A stretch of 44,927 nucleotides of DNA from Cytophagaceae bacterium (GCA_025454925.1 JALONM010000027.1:1-44927); one strand, 5' to 3'; numbered from the stretch's first letter, positions 8,755-17,626 are shown. A program made the numbers and translations. The notes: a model not told the origin generated them from the sequence alone.

Positions 8755-11388
8755 ATGCCCCCCAAACACTTATTTTGTCTAGCTTTAGTACTATTTTTTA
8801 TATCTGCTAAAGCCGATATTGTCATTGACGATTTTAATGACAATACCCTCACTTCCTGGTACAATTCATCCAGTTATCAACTTTCCGAATCCAATGGAGA
8901 GTTGTCTGTAGGATCCAACAAAACTGCTTTCCGGGTCTTTCAAAAGGGATTTTCTCGCCTGGATATGAGCAAGCATTGTGTGATTCAAATGCGAATAAAA
9001 GTCAAACATCCAATTGCACCAGTTGTACGGATTGACCTGGAAGATGCCAATGGTTTTATCGGAAATACCTTTTCTACCCAGGTAATTACCTTGCCCGACA
9101 GCCAGTATGCCACCTATACTTTTAATTTCCGCGGTCGGTTTAGCCAATCGTACAACACGGCAGGCCAATTTGAAAAAAGGATACTCGATTCTACGAAAAT
9201 TGTTCGTCTGACTTTTCATTTCAATGCGCCGGGCACTTACACAGGTACTGTTTTTTTTGATGATATCATTTTGCTAGGAGCCCAACCCCGTGATATGGTC
9301 CCCTTGAAATCTGAATGGAATTATTTTTCAGGCCTCCGGTTACCAGCCCACTGGACCTCCCTTTCTTACGATGATTCGGGCTGGCTTCGCGACACTGCCG
9401 CCTGGGGCATGGGCGATGCCCGGGTCCATTCAAGCATTCAAACAGGACCGGATGCCCAGCAAAAATTCATTCAACATTGTTTCCGTAAAAAATTCCAGGT
9501 CGTCGATAAATCTCAGATAAAATCTTTGGTACTGGAATGTTTGCACGACGATGGCGTGATACTTTATTTAAATGGAACAGAAGTGTGGAGGCATGGTGTG
9601 CCGGCGCAAGAAGATTCCTTTACCTTGGCTTCACAAGAATTAACAGAATCGGAGGAGCGCTGGCATCGCATCCTCTTGGACACGGGTATGCTTTTACCCG
9701 GAGAAAATGTTTTATCTGCACAGGTACATTTATCCTCTCCTTCAGACGCCGATGCATTGATTGACTTGCGCTTGTTTACACTTCCTTTTTCCCGGGGAAT
9801 TATTCGTGGCCCATACCTGCAAGCGACCGGCACGCAGCAGAGTAAAATTCGCTGGCGAACGCTGGAGGAAAGTGGCTCGCACGTGCGCTATGGCCTCCGA
9901 CCCGATGCCTTGATTTGGCAGGTGGATAGTGCCCGTTCACAAACCGAACATCAGGTGGTGTTAAGCAACCTTCAGGCCAGTACCACCTATTATTACGCCA
10001 TCCTTAGCGACGTGGGCGATACGCTGGCAGGCGCTGATTCCACTCATTTTGTCCGCACCCATCCAGTTACCGGAAGTGTAGTGCCAATTCGCGCCTGGGT
10101 AACAGGGGATGCAGGAAAAGAAAATAACGAACAACGCTCTATGCGCGATAGTTATTACCAGGCTAGTAAAAATAAAAACACAGATTTTTGGTTGTTGCTG
10201 GGAGATAATGCCTACAATGAAGGCACGGATGAGGAGTATCAATATGCGATGTTTCAGGATATGTTTGAAAAACAAATGACCAATACTACCATTTTTCCAG
10301 CGCCTGGTAATCATGACCTGCGCACGTATGTCAATAATTTGGAACAGGCTCCTTACTACCAAATATTTTCAACTCCAACCGAAGGTGAAAGCGGTGGTTT
10401 CGCTTCTCATTCCAAAGCATATTATTCCTTTGATTACGGTAATGCTCATTTTATTTCACTTGATTCCTATGGCACTCCCAGGGATTCAACAGAAGCGATG
10501 GCGGCCTGGCTGAAAAACGATTTGGCTCAAACACAAGCGCGATGGAAAATCGCGTTTTGGCATCATCCACCCTTCACGAAAGGATCACACGATTCTGATA
10601 ACATACTGAATAGTAACGATAATACAAGCAATGGGAAGAGTCGCTTGTTTGAAATGCGTGAACAATTATTACCCATCCTTGAAAAAGCGGGTATTGATTT
10701 GGTGCTGTGCGGCCATAGTCATGTTTACGAGCGTTCCTATCTTATTCACGGACATTACGGAGTTTCTTCTACCTTTAACGATGCTCCTCATATTGTTAAC
10801 GGAGTTACCAGCGGTAGAAAAAGTTTGGGTGAAGCGTATAGAAAAAATCCGGAAGATCCGGAATATCCAAACCTGGGGACTGTTTACGCGGTTGTGGGAT
10901 GCTCCGGTTTGAAATCACAATCTGTGTTGGGCTGGCCTCTTTGGCAAATCATGCATTTCTCCAGCGCCCAATCCGTAGGTTCGATGGTTCTGGAAATTCA
11001 TGCAGACACACTCACAGGAAAATTTTTAACTAGCAACGGTTTATATCCTGATGAATTCAGCATAGTAAAAGATGCACAGCAACCCATCAGCCTGGTGACC
11101 AGCAGGCAATATGGAAAATCGGAAACCAAAGAATACTTGCATCTGTATCCGAATCCGGCACAAGATAAAATTTCTTTGGATTATCGCATCCCCAGCGCCG
11201 GCACCTTGGAAGTAGTAATCCTGGATGCCCAAGGAAGAGAAGTGAAAAAATTATTAAAAGAGACACTTGTTCCAGGCACCTACCATCAGGATTTTTTACG
11301 CGGAAGTCTGCGTTCCGGAACCTACCACCTCGTGTTAAAGTTAGATGGAAAAACCCTGGCCGAACAAGGAATTTTATTCATAGATTAA
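8755..11388 (+). CDS. Secreted multidomain metallophosphoesterase (purple acid phosphatase-like) with T9SS sorting domain
   Basis: 877 residues. A signal peptide (cleavage near SAKA, residue 20) is followed by a beta-sandwich module (about 22-175), a galactose-binding-like module (about 185-345), a fibronectin-III-like domain as in plant-type purple acid phosphatases (about 350-440), and a calcineurin-like metallophosphatase core. Metal-binding motifs are GDAG (about 450), GDNAY (483), GNHD (518), HHPP (603) and GHSHVYER (653). From about 795 a type IX secretion C-terminal domain begins with LYPNPA and ends at the stop. The protein should hydrolyse phosphate esters outside the cell, exported by the system to which PorP/SprF proteins belong. 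The two N-terminal modules may bind polymer, which fits the neighbouring GH16 enzyme. Confidence 0.93.
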   Translation: MPPKHLFCLALVLFFISAKADIVIDDFNDNTLTSWYNSSSYQLSESNGELSVGSNKTAFRVFQKGFSRLDMSKHCVIQMRIKVKHPIAPVVRIDLEDANGFIGNTFSTQVITLPDSQYATYTFNFRGRFSQSYNTAGQFEKRILDSTKIVRLTFHFNAPGTYTGTVFFDDIILLGAQPRDMVPLKSEWNYFSGLRLPAHWTSLSYDDSGWLRDTAAWGMGDARVHSSIQTGPDAQQKFIQHCFRKKFQVVDKSQIKSLVLECLHDDGVILYLNGTEVWRHGVPAQEDSFTLASQELTESEERWHRILLDTGMLLPGENVLSAQVHLSSPSDADALIDLRLFTLPFSRGIIRGPYLQATGTQQSKIRWRTLEESGSHVRYGLRPDALIWQVDSARSQTEHQVVLSNLQASTTYYYAILSDVGDTLAGADSTHFVRTHPVTGSVVPIRAWVTGDAGKENNEQRSMRDSYYQASKNKNTDFWLLLGDNAYNEGTDEEYQYAMFQDMFEKQMTNTTIFPAPGNHDLRTYVNNLEQAPYYQIFSTPTEGESGGFASHSKAYYSFDYGNAHFISLDSYGTPRDSTEAMAAWLKNDLAQTQARWKIAFWHHPPFTKGSHDSDNILNSNDNTSNGKSRLFEMREQLLPILEKAGIDLVLCGHSHVYERSYLIHGHYGVSSTFNDAPHIVNGVTSGRKSLGEAYRKNPEDPEYPNLGTVYAVVGCSGLKSQSVLGWPLWQIMHFSSAQSVGSMVLEIHADTLTGKFLTSNGLYPDEFSIVKDAQQPISLVTSRQYGKSETKEYLHLYPNPAQDKISLDYRIPSAGTLEVVILDAQGREVKKLLKETLVPGTYHQDFLRGSLRSGTYHLVLKLDGKTLAEQGILFID

Positions 11389-11428
11389 CGCTTCCTTGCT
11401 TTCCAGGTTTCATTTACAAAATACATGG

Positions 11429-11465
11429 ATGCCGCTGAGTTCAAGAGAATTTGGCGGCATTTTTG
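11429..11465 (+). terminator. Intrinsic terminator after the phosphoesterase gene
   Basis: ATGCCGC (11429-11435) pairs with GCGGCAT (11454-11460) around an 18-base loop, followed directly by TTTTG. It lies 41 bases after the phosphoesterase stop codon. The open frame of the next gene begins with a TTG inside this hairpin, which argues for the later ATG at 11520 as its true start. Confidence 0.65.
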
Positions 11466-11519
11466 TATAAAAGAAAAAACATCAGATTTTCATTTGCTCA
11501 TTTTTACCACCCCTTCAAC

Positions 11520-12260
11520 ATGCCACGAATCCCGATCTTAAGCAAGCTCTTAAGAAACAGCAATCACGATCAACAACGTATTTCCAAACCTATACTACTC
11601 CTATTGGTATTGTCATGCGTGTGGAGTGCATGTGCGCGCCGCCAGGCCTTGTTCTTGGAACACAAAGCGAACATACAAATAGGCTTATATCAGTACTACG
11701 ACGTCAATAGAAAATCAGGTTGGGGCAGCACCGATACCTACGTACATCTTTACAGCGATAGTTTGCTGAGTGCGAGGTTTAACAATGCCTTGGGTTATTA
11801 TTTACAACAAAAGGGTTTTCAAGTTTTCGATTGGTACGAATGGAAAAACGATTCCACCATTTTGGTGCTTCGAAATTCGCTCTTTCATATTAAACAACGA
11901 CAGCATAAGGTTCAAGTGGAGGGAGCTCCTGACGGATTTGAAGCACATGCTATTGTTCAATCAATTTCTGTAAAAACGGAATTTGCGTTGGAGAATCCTA
12001 AAGGCAAAAGAGAGCGTTCTGATATTACGTATAAAAATTCAGTAGAAGAGGAATTGGAAGAGGGCAAAGAATTTGAAACCTACCGGTCATTGCTGGGTAT
12101 GCTCAATAAGAGTGGTGATGATAAATGCCGGTACCTGGGAAGCCCTATCCCTTTGCAAGAAGAAGTATTACTGGTCTTGGTAGAAGAAAATGCCCAACGT
12201 GTGGCTGAAAAAGTATACCAAAAGATTAAACGAAATTTTGATATCCAGCAACTAAAGTAA
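11520..12260 (+). CDS. Putative lipoprotein of unknown function
   Basis: 246 residues from ATG 11520. The N-terminal region is basic, followed by a hydrophobic stretch (LLLLVLSCVWSAC) ending in a lipobox-like cysteine, so an outer-membrane or periplasmic lipoprotein is likely, although the n-region of about 25 residues is long. The mature part starts with ARRQALFLEHKANIQIGLYQYYD, suggesting beta strands, and ends with a charged helix. I do not recognise the family. It ends 47 bases before a bidirectional terminator shared with the response regulator gene. Confidence 0.75.
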   Translation: MPRIPILSKLLRNSNHDQQRISKPILLLLVLSCVWSACARRQALFLEHKANIQIGLYQYYDVNRKSGWGSTDTYVHLYSDSLLSARFNNALGYYLQQKGFQVFDWYEWKNDSTILVLRNSLFHIKQRQHKVQVEGAPDGFEAHAIVQSISVKTEFALENPKGKRERSDITYKNSVEEELEEGKEFETYRSLLGMLNKSGDDKCRYLGSPIPLQEEVLLVLVEENAQRVAEKVYQKIKRNFDIQQLK

Positions 12261-12303
12261 TAATCCGATTTGATAAGCACCCAATAGTGATAAAAGGTGA
12301 GGC

Positions 12304-12336
12304 AAAAAAAAAAGACAGTATACACTGTCTTTTTTT
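12304..12336. terminator. Bidirectional intrinsic terminator
   Basis: GACAGT (12314-12319) pairs with ACTGTC (12324-12329) around the loop ATAC. Ten A bases lie before the hairpin and seven T bases after it, extending the stem. It lies between two converging genes and can serve the lipoprotein gene on the plus strand and the response regulator gene on the minus strand. Confidence 0.85.
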
Positions 12337-12353
12337 GGGGTTGTATCTTGCTT

Positions 12354-12998
12354 TTATACCAAACCTTCCTGCACAGCAATGCGTATAAGGCCTGCGGTAT
12401 TTTTTACATTAAGTTTTTCCAAAATACGCTGACGGTGAGTGTCCACAGTGCGCTTGCTTAGATTTAACTCCTGGGCAATTTCTTCGTTCGTTTTTTCACT
12501 GGCAATCATCCGGATGATTTCAATTTCGCGTTCGCTCAATTCGTGGGTATTCCGTTGACGTGTTTGCGGCTGGTTGTTGACATAATGAATCAATTTTACG
12601 GCCACATCATTGCTGTAATAATTTTTTCCGTTACGTACTGTTTCAATAGCGGTAACCAGTTCATCCGGTCCAATATTCTTTAGAACGAATCCTTTAGCAC
12701 CTGCCTGAATAATGTTTTGAATGTAAGTATACTCGTCGTAGTTTGACAGTGCAAGAATTTTTGTTTCTGGAGCTTTTGCAATGATGCGCTTGGTAGCTTC
12801 CAATCCATCGATGTTTGGTAATTGATAATCCATAATCACCACATCGTATTCACCGGATAAAGCCTGATCTACACCATCAAGACCATTATCTGCTTCGTCT
12901 ACTAAAAAATTATATTTCTTCGTCTGCGATTCCAACATGTACCGTATTCCATCGCGTACCATTTTGTGGTCATCCACAATTAGGATTTTGCAATTCAT
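12354..12998 (-). CDS. NarL/FixJ-type response regulator
   Basis: 214 residues from ATG 12998. The receiver domain (1-125) has the acidic pair at DD 9-10, phosphoacceptor Asp57 in VVIMDYQLP, and the lysine in FVLKNIG. The C-terminal LuxR-type helix-turn-helix (about 148-214) has ELSEREIEIIRMIA and the recognition helix SKRTVDTHRQRI. It binds DNA as a dimer after phosphorylation. The frame stays open to an ATG at 13058, but that codon lies inside a consensus -7 box, so 12998 is preferred. It follows the sensor kinase gene by about 140 bases and is its obvious partner. Confidence 0.93.
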   Translation of the reverse strand: MNCKILIVDDHKMVRDGIRYMLESQTKKYNFLVDEADNGLDGVDQALSGEYDVVIMDYQLPNIDGLEATKRIIAKAPETKILALSNYDEYTYIQNIIQAGAKGFVLKNIGPDELVTAIETVRNGKNYYSNDVAVKLIHYVNNQPQTRQRNTHELSEREIEIIRMIASEKTNEEIAQELNLSKRTVDTHRQRILEKLNVKNTAGLIRIAVQEGLV

Positions 12999-13051
12999 AA
13001 TTTTATTTAAACCCAAGAAAAAAGATTCTGTTGCAGGGAGTTGAATGGTAT

Positions 13052-13059
13052 CAAACATA
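13052..13059 (-). promoter_or_regulatory. Candidate -7 box for the response regulator gene
   Basis: The minus strand reads TATGTTTG, an exact match to TAnnTTTG, about 54 bases before ATG 12998. No good TTG is found at the -33 position. If active, the regulator can be transcribed apart from the kinase gene. Confidence 0.35.
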
Positions 13060-13136
13060 ACAAACAGGTTTTAAAGGTAATGAAACTTGTGACCACTTTC
13101 AAAAGAACTCAACCAGCTAAAAATTGACTTTACCGG

Positions 13137-14651
13137 CTAATTAAAGAACGGGATGTCGAATTCGTATACGGTACCGACTCCGACCTCGGAATTATAACGG
13201 AATTCACCATCATAAGGTTGGAGTCTGGTCTTAATATTTGTAAGTCCCATACCTCCGGATTTGGCCTTATCGATTTCAAATCCAATTCCATCGTCTTGAA
13301 GTCTAAAGGTAAGAATTCTTCCTTTTTTATTATAATAACCTTCTACTAAAATATTTTGGGCTTTACCATGCTTTAAGGAGTTATTAATAAACTCCTGTAT
13401 AATCCGATAGATGGTTATTTCAAGATTTTTTTCTAAAGAAGGAAGATGCTCATCTATTCGGAGGTCAAATTTGAGCATTTTATCGAATTCAACTTTTTTG
13501 CAAAGCTCCACCACGGCAAAATAAAGACCTCTATTTTCGAGCGTTCTGGGCATTAGGTTGAAACAAATATTCCGCAATTCAGAAATTACAGCATTCAATC
13601 CATCATTCGATTTGCCAAGTACCTGAAGTATTTGTGCCGGATCTGGATTGGTTTGTTGACGTATGGTATTGATGTAGAATGTAATAGCAGAAAGTTGTTG
13701 CCCCAAGGAATCATGAAGGTCTTTGGCAAAACGCTGACGTTCTTTTTCCTGAGTATCAACGATGGTTTTCAACAGCAATTTTTCCGTTTCTTTCTCTTTG
13801 GTGATGTTTCGGATAATTCCTTGAATTCCACCTCCCGGAATAATATTGGCGCTGATGGTTGTTTCTAAAATTCTTTCTTCATGATCCATCATACGGATGG
13901 AAAGGTTTTGGAAACTCCTGTTTGACTTAAGCAACTCGAAGAAAATGCGCTTATCTTCTACAGAAATAAAAAAATCAGAAATAGAAACTTCAGAAATTTC
14001 ATCTTCGCGCAAACCAAACAAAGCCATTCCGGCAGCATTGATTTCAACTAACTGTCCATTCGACTTAGCAAGAAAAATGGTATCTCCGGAATCGTCAAAT
14101 ATTCGTTTGTATTTTTCCTGAGAAGCTAAAATCTCCGATTCATACTCTTTGATTTTCGTGAGATCCCTGGCGTTGAGCAGGAATTGTTGCTGCTCCTCCT
14201 TTTCAGGGTATAGATTGGTTACGGAAATCAGAACAGGGATTTTTTTCCCCTGAAATCCGAACATAATTTTTTCCGCTTCGTAGAAACCGTTGAGCTTAAC
14301 AAAATGGATAATGTCGGATATAGTTTTTTGTTTTATTTCCAGCCATTGTGAAATGTCTGAATTAAGTATCTGATGCTGTTCAAGACCTGTTTTTTGAAGG
14401 ACCGACTGATTATGATTTTGAATGATTCCGTTTTCATCCAAAACAAATAGCATATCGGTCACTGCGTTGAAGATATTGTTGAAGAAGTTTTTAGAAATCG
14501 TTACTGATTTCAATTCTTCACCAAGCATACCGATACCAGAGATGATGGTATCTATATCATCAAGATTATCGGACACTTCAATTTCAAAGTCGAAATTACC
14601 ACGGGAGTAATTGACTAGAAGGTCGTTTAATTTTTCGAAACGTTCTTCCAA
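13137..14651 (-). CDS. Soluble PAS-domain sensor histidine kinase (HisKA_3 type)
   Basis: 504 residues from TTG 14651, one base after the stop of the STAS-like gene; another in-frame TTG lies at 14684. No membrane segment is visible, so the sensor should be cytosolic. The N-terminal 55 residues look HAMP-like. Two PAS-type domains follow (about 55-170 and 175-285), then HisKA_3 with the phosphorylated histidine in KDLHDSLGQQ (about residue 313), and an HATPase domain with the N box FINNSLKHG and the G box DDGIGFE. It autophosphorylates and should pass the phosphoryl group to the NarL-type regulator encoded next. Confidence 0.92.
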   Translation of the reverse strand: MEERFEKLNDLLVNYSRGNFDFEIEVSDNLDDIDTIISGIGMLGEELKSVTISKNFFNNIFNAVTDMLFVLDENGIIQNHNQSVLQKTGLEQHQILNSDISQWLEIKQKTISDIIHFVKLNGFYEAEKIMFGFQGKKIPVLISVTNLYPEKEEQQQFLLNARDLTKIKEYESEILASQEKYKRIFDDSGDTIFLAKSNGQLVEINAAGMALFGLREDEISEVSISDFFISVEDKRIFFELLKSNRSFQNLSIRMMDHEERILETTISANIIPGGGIQGIIRNITKEKETEKLLLKTIVDTQEKERQRFAKDLHDSLGQQLSAITFYINTIRQQTNPDPAQILQVLGKSNDGLNAVISELRNICFNLMPRTLENRGLYFAVVELCKKVEFDKMLKFDLRIDEHLPSLEKNLEITIYRIIQEFINNSLKHGKAQNILVEGYYNKKGRILTFRLQDDGIGFEIDKAKSGGMGLTNIKTRLQPYDGEFRYNSEVGVGTVYEFDIPFFN

Positions 14652-14652
14652 G

Positions 14653-15036
14653 TTATTCTGCTTTAAACTGTTGCAGCCATTCAATGGCGGCTTGTTCAGA
14701 CGAAAATGCTTTGTTGGGAATTTTGGGTGAAGTGAGTTTTAAAAAAAAATTAATCAACCCAGCAGAAAAATTTGAGTCCATGATAAGAGCACCGGCTAAA
14801 ACACCTTCTAATGCCTCTGGTTGCGAAAAATATTCTCTGGCCTCTTTTGAAACATATTTAATGCCTTTTGCATATCCCATGCCTGGATAAGATTTTCCAT
14901 GAGTTATACGTTTTCTATCCTCTACTATCTGTTTAGCTGTTTCTAAATCAATATTCTTGGGTTTGAAGGTGGTAATCAATACTCCATCTACCAATTTAAA
15001 AAAAGCATGTCTTGTTTCAACTTCTAAATCAATCAT
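14653..15036 (-). CDS. STAS/SpoIIAA-like small protein
   Basis: 127 residues without signal or membrane segment. The alternation of strands and helices (FKLVDGVLITTF, then a helix ETAKQIVEDRKRIT, then strands and a final helix SSEQAAIEWLQQF) and the weak N-terminal similarity suggest the STAS/SpoIIAA-like fold found in many small Bacteroidota proteins. It is the first gene of the kinase-regulator cassette and its stop is one base from the likely kinase start, so the two are translationally coupled. It may tune the kinase by protein contact; this is inference. The divergent start lies 63 bases from the fusion enzyme gene. Confidence 0.7.
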   Translation of the reverse strand: MIDLEVETRHAFFKLVDGVLITTFKPKNIDLETAKQIVEDRKRITHGKSYPGMGYAKGIKYVSKEAREYFSQPEALEGVLAGALIMDSNFSAGLINFFLKLTSPKIPNKAFSSEQAAIEWLQQFKAE

Positions 15037-15046
15037 ATATGGATAA

Positions 15047-15061
15047 AAATACTAAGTATTT
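15047..15061. promoter_or_regulatory. Palindromic candidate operator between the kinase cassette and the fusion enzyme
   Basis: AAATACT and AGTATTT form a perfect inverted repeat around a single A in the middle of the 63-base divergent gap. A twofold site of this size suits a dimeric NarL-type regulator. It could control both directions. AT-rich sequence makes chance palindromes more likely, so this is only a candidate. Confidence 0.4.
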
Positions 15062-15099
15062 AAACGTAAAAAATTTCTTAAAAGAAGGATTTTAATACG

Positions 15100-17592
15100 T
15101 TGAAACTTGACCAAAAGTTATTTTCATTTGATAAGGACCAAAATTTAAATTTTATGCAAAAGCAAATTTCAATCTATGACACAATTGATCAGATAATAAC
15201 TTCTGGAGTAAAAAATGAAATTCTTCATTTAAGTACCGAAGATTCGAATTTAATTGAAAACATAATTACTTTAAACGGAAAATCAATAATTAATTTTGGA
15301 TCATGCAGTTATCTTGGGCTTGAATTTGAAAATCAGCTCATTGAGTCTTCAATCGATGCTATAAAACGATATGGCACACAATTCTCATCATCAAGAGCAT
15401 ATGTATCATTAGGTTTATACGATGAATTAGAAAGCTTGTTTGAAAGAATATTTGGCTATCCAAGCGTTGTAACTCCAACCACTACTTTAGGGCATTTGTC
15501 TGCACTGCCAGTCCTTATCGGATCAAAAGACGCCATTTTAATTGATCATCAAGTACACACCTCTGTTCAAACGGCAGCTAATACTGTAAAAGCAAAAGGA
15601 GTTTTTTGCGAACTTATTAGACATAATCGAGTGGACTTGATCGAGGAAAAAATAATTGAATTAAAACAAAAACATAATCAAATCTGGTATTTGGCAGACG
15701 GAGTTTATTCGATGTATGGGGATTTTGCACCACTTAAGGAGTTAGAATCACTTATGAACAAATATCCTGAATTCAGAGTTTACATTGATGATGCGCACGG
15801 AATGTCCTGGAAAGGAAAAAATGGTAAGGGATACGTTTTAAGCGAAATTGATTTGCACCCACAAATGGTTTTGGCAACTTCTTTAGCCAAAGGTTTTGCC
15901 ACTGGAGGAGCTGTACTTGTTTTTCCATCTAAAGAAATGGCACGAAAAGTACGAACCTGTGGCTCAACGTTAATTACTTCGGGTCCGATGCAACCCGCAA
16001 CATTGGGGGCTGCGATTGCAAGCGCCAAGCTTCACTTAAGCCCTGAATTTGAAGATTATCAGCAAGAGTTAGAAGATAATATTAGGTATTGTCATCTTAT
16101 GCTTAAAAAATATGAATTACCAGATGTCTCAGAAGAGAAAAGTCCAATCTTCTTTGTTGGCGTTAGCTTACCTAAAATAGCAAATACCATTTTAAGGCGG
16201 ATGTTAAAAAGGGGATACTTATTAAATTTAGGTACATTCCCTGCTGTTCCCATTAAAAATACTGGAATTCGGTTCACCATTACTCGTTTGCATACATTTG
16301 AGCAAATTGAATCAATGATTTCGAGTTTGAAACAAGAGTTTACAAAAGCCCTCCAAGAAGAGGATTTCAGTATTGAAAAAATATATTCTGCATTCAAAAT
16401 TAAATCGGATTTACAAGAACAACTAAAATCGGAAAAAAACTTCTCCGACCTAACTCTAAGACACGCAAAATCTATTCGTGAAATAAATAAAGAAGAATGG
16501 GATACAGTTCACGGTCAACAAGGCTCATTTGATTTTAACGGTCTAGCGTTTCTTGAAGATATTTTTAAAAACCAAGAAAGTCTTCCTGAAAACAATTGGG
16601 ACTTTGATTACATAACAATTCTAGATAAATCCAATCAAGTTGTATTGTCTACATTTTTTACAACAACAATTTCCAAAGAAGATATGTTAAGCCCTGCTTC
16701 TGTTTCATTAGAAATTGAAAAACAAAGAATATTAGATCCCTATTTTATGACATCTAAAGTATTAATGATGGGATGCATGATATCTGAAGGAAATCATTTA
16801 TTCCTTGACAAAAACAATAAGAATTGGCAACAGGCTGTTGAAATGATGTTTGATGTAATAAGTAAATGGCAAACAGAGAGAGGAATTCAAAATACTATTT
16901 TACGTGACTTTGCAAAAGGAGATGAAGCGTTTGATAATACTTTTCTGCAAAATGCTTTCATAAGAATTCCAATGCCAAACTTTCATGATATAAAAAACTT
17001 TGAATGGAATGGAATTGAAAATTATCTGTCAAAAAAATCAAAAAACACTAAAGATTATTGGAAAAGATATATACTTAGAAATGAATCAAAATTTGAAGCA
17101 GATTGGTCTAAACGCAATTCAAAACAAAATTTGAAAAAATATTATGAAATGTATCAGGCCGTTAAAAATAAAAATTTAGAAATAAACACATTTGATCTTC
17201 CCTTTGAATTCTTCGAAAAGCTCATAGAAAACCCAAATTGGGATATTTTGGAACTATACTATAAAAATGAAACCAATAATACACTTGAATTAGCTGCTGT
17301 TTCGTTTAATTATTTGGGCGAATGTTATTGTCCGATGATTATTGGTATTAATTACGCCTATAAAGATTTAATGCCTTATAGGCAAGCTGCTTATAAAGTA
17401 CTTCAACGAGCCGGAACCCTAGATAAAAAAACCATTAAGTTTGGTTTCGGAGCAAGCATAGAAAAAAAATATTGGGGTGCAGAGTCCATTGAAACATATG
17501 CATATTTCCAATCCAAAGACAATTTTGCGATCGAATATTTAATGAACTACAGTTCAAATAGTTATAAAATAGAAAATAAAAAAATATCCTAA
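15100..17592 (+). CDS. Bifunctional alpha-oxoamine-synthase-type PLP enzyme fused to a GNAT/FemAB-like acyltransferase
   Basis: 830 residues from TTG 15100, which has AAGGA about 11 bases upstream; ATG 15154 is the alternative. Residues about 20-415 form a fold-type-I PLP enzyme of the alpha-oxoamine synthase group (KBL, BioF, serine palmitoyltransferase, CqsA). The signs are FGSCSYLGLE, SSRAYVSLGLYDELE, the PLP-stacking region DHQVHTSV, DDAHGMSWKG (Asp230/231) and the Schiff-base Lys264 in SLAKGFATGGA. Residues about 430-830 look like one or two GNAT halves of the FemAB/DUF482 kind (EWDTVHGQQGSFDFNGLAFLE; YRQAAYKVLQRAG). The first domain should condense an acyl thioester with an amino acid; the second should transfer an acyl group to an amine. 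Substrates are unknown. It is divergent from a kinase/regulator cassette and is much more AT-rich than its surroundings. Confidence 0.85.
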   Translation: MKLDQKLFSFDKDQNLNFMQKQISIYDTIDQIITSGVKNEILHLSTEDSNLIENIITLNGKSIINFGSCSYLGLEFENQLIESSIDAIKRYGTQFSSSRAYVSLGLYDELESLFERIFGYPSVVTPTTTLGHLSALPVLIGSKDAILIDHQVHTSVQTAANTVKAKGVFCELIRHNRVDLIEEKIIELKQKHNQIWYLADGVYSMYGDFAPLKELESLMNKYPEFRVYIDDAHGMSWKGKNGKGYVLSEIDLHPQMVLATSLAKGFATGGAVLVFPSKEMARKVRTCGSTLITSGPMQPATLGAAIASAKLHLSPEFEDYQQELEDNIRYCHLMLKKYELPDVSEEKSPIFFVGVSLPKIANTILRRMLKRGYLLNLGTFPAVPIKNTGIRFTITRLHTFEQIESMISSLKQEFTKALQEEDFSIEKIYSAFKIKSDLQEQLKSEKNFSDLTLRHAKSIREINKEEWDTVHGQQGSFDFNGLAFLEDIFKNQESLPENNWDFDYITILDKSNQVVLSTFFTTTISKEDMLSPASVSLEIEKQRILDPYFMTSKVLMMGCMISEGNHLFLDKNNKNWQQAVEMMFDVISKWQTERGIQNTILRDFAKGDEAFDNTFLQNAFIRIPMPNFHDIKNFEWNGIENYLSKKSKNTKDYWKRYILRNESKFEADWSKRNSKQNLKKYYEMYQAVKNKNLEINTFDLPFEFFEKLIENPNWDILELYYKNETNNTLELAAVSFNYLGECYCPMIIGINYAYKDLMPYRQAAYKVLQRAGTLDKKTIKFGFGASIEKKYWGAESIETYAYFQSKDNFAIEYLMNYSSNSYKIENKKIS

Positions 17593-17606
17593 AAGGATTG
17601 TTTTTT
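17586..17606 (+). terminator. Weak terminator overlapping the fusion enzyme stop codon
   Basis: ATCCT (17586-17590) pairs with AGGAT (17594-17598), followed by TGTTTTTT. The five-base stem is short, so termination may be partial and leave the following inverted repeats in the transcript. Confidence 0.4.
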
Positions 17607-17626
17607 CACTCTTATAGTTTGTAATT

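Noticed and set aside
11451-11519. Upstream TTG start for the lipoprotein gene at 11520
   Set aside because: The TTG lies inside the terminator hairpin of the preceding gene and the extra residues do not form a signal peptide.
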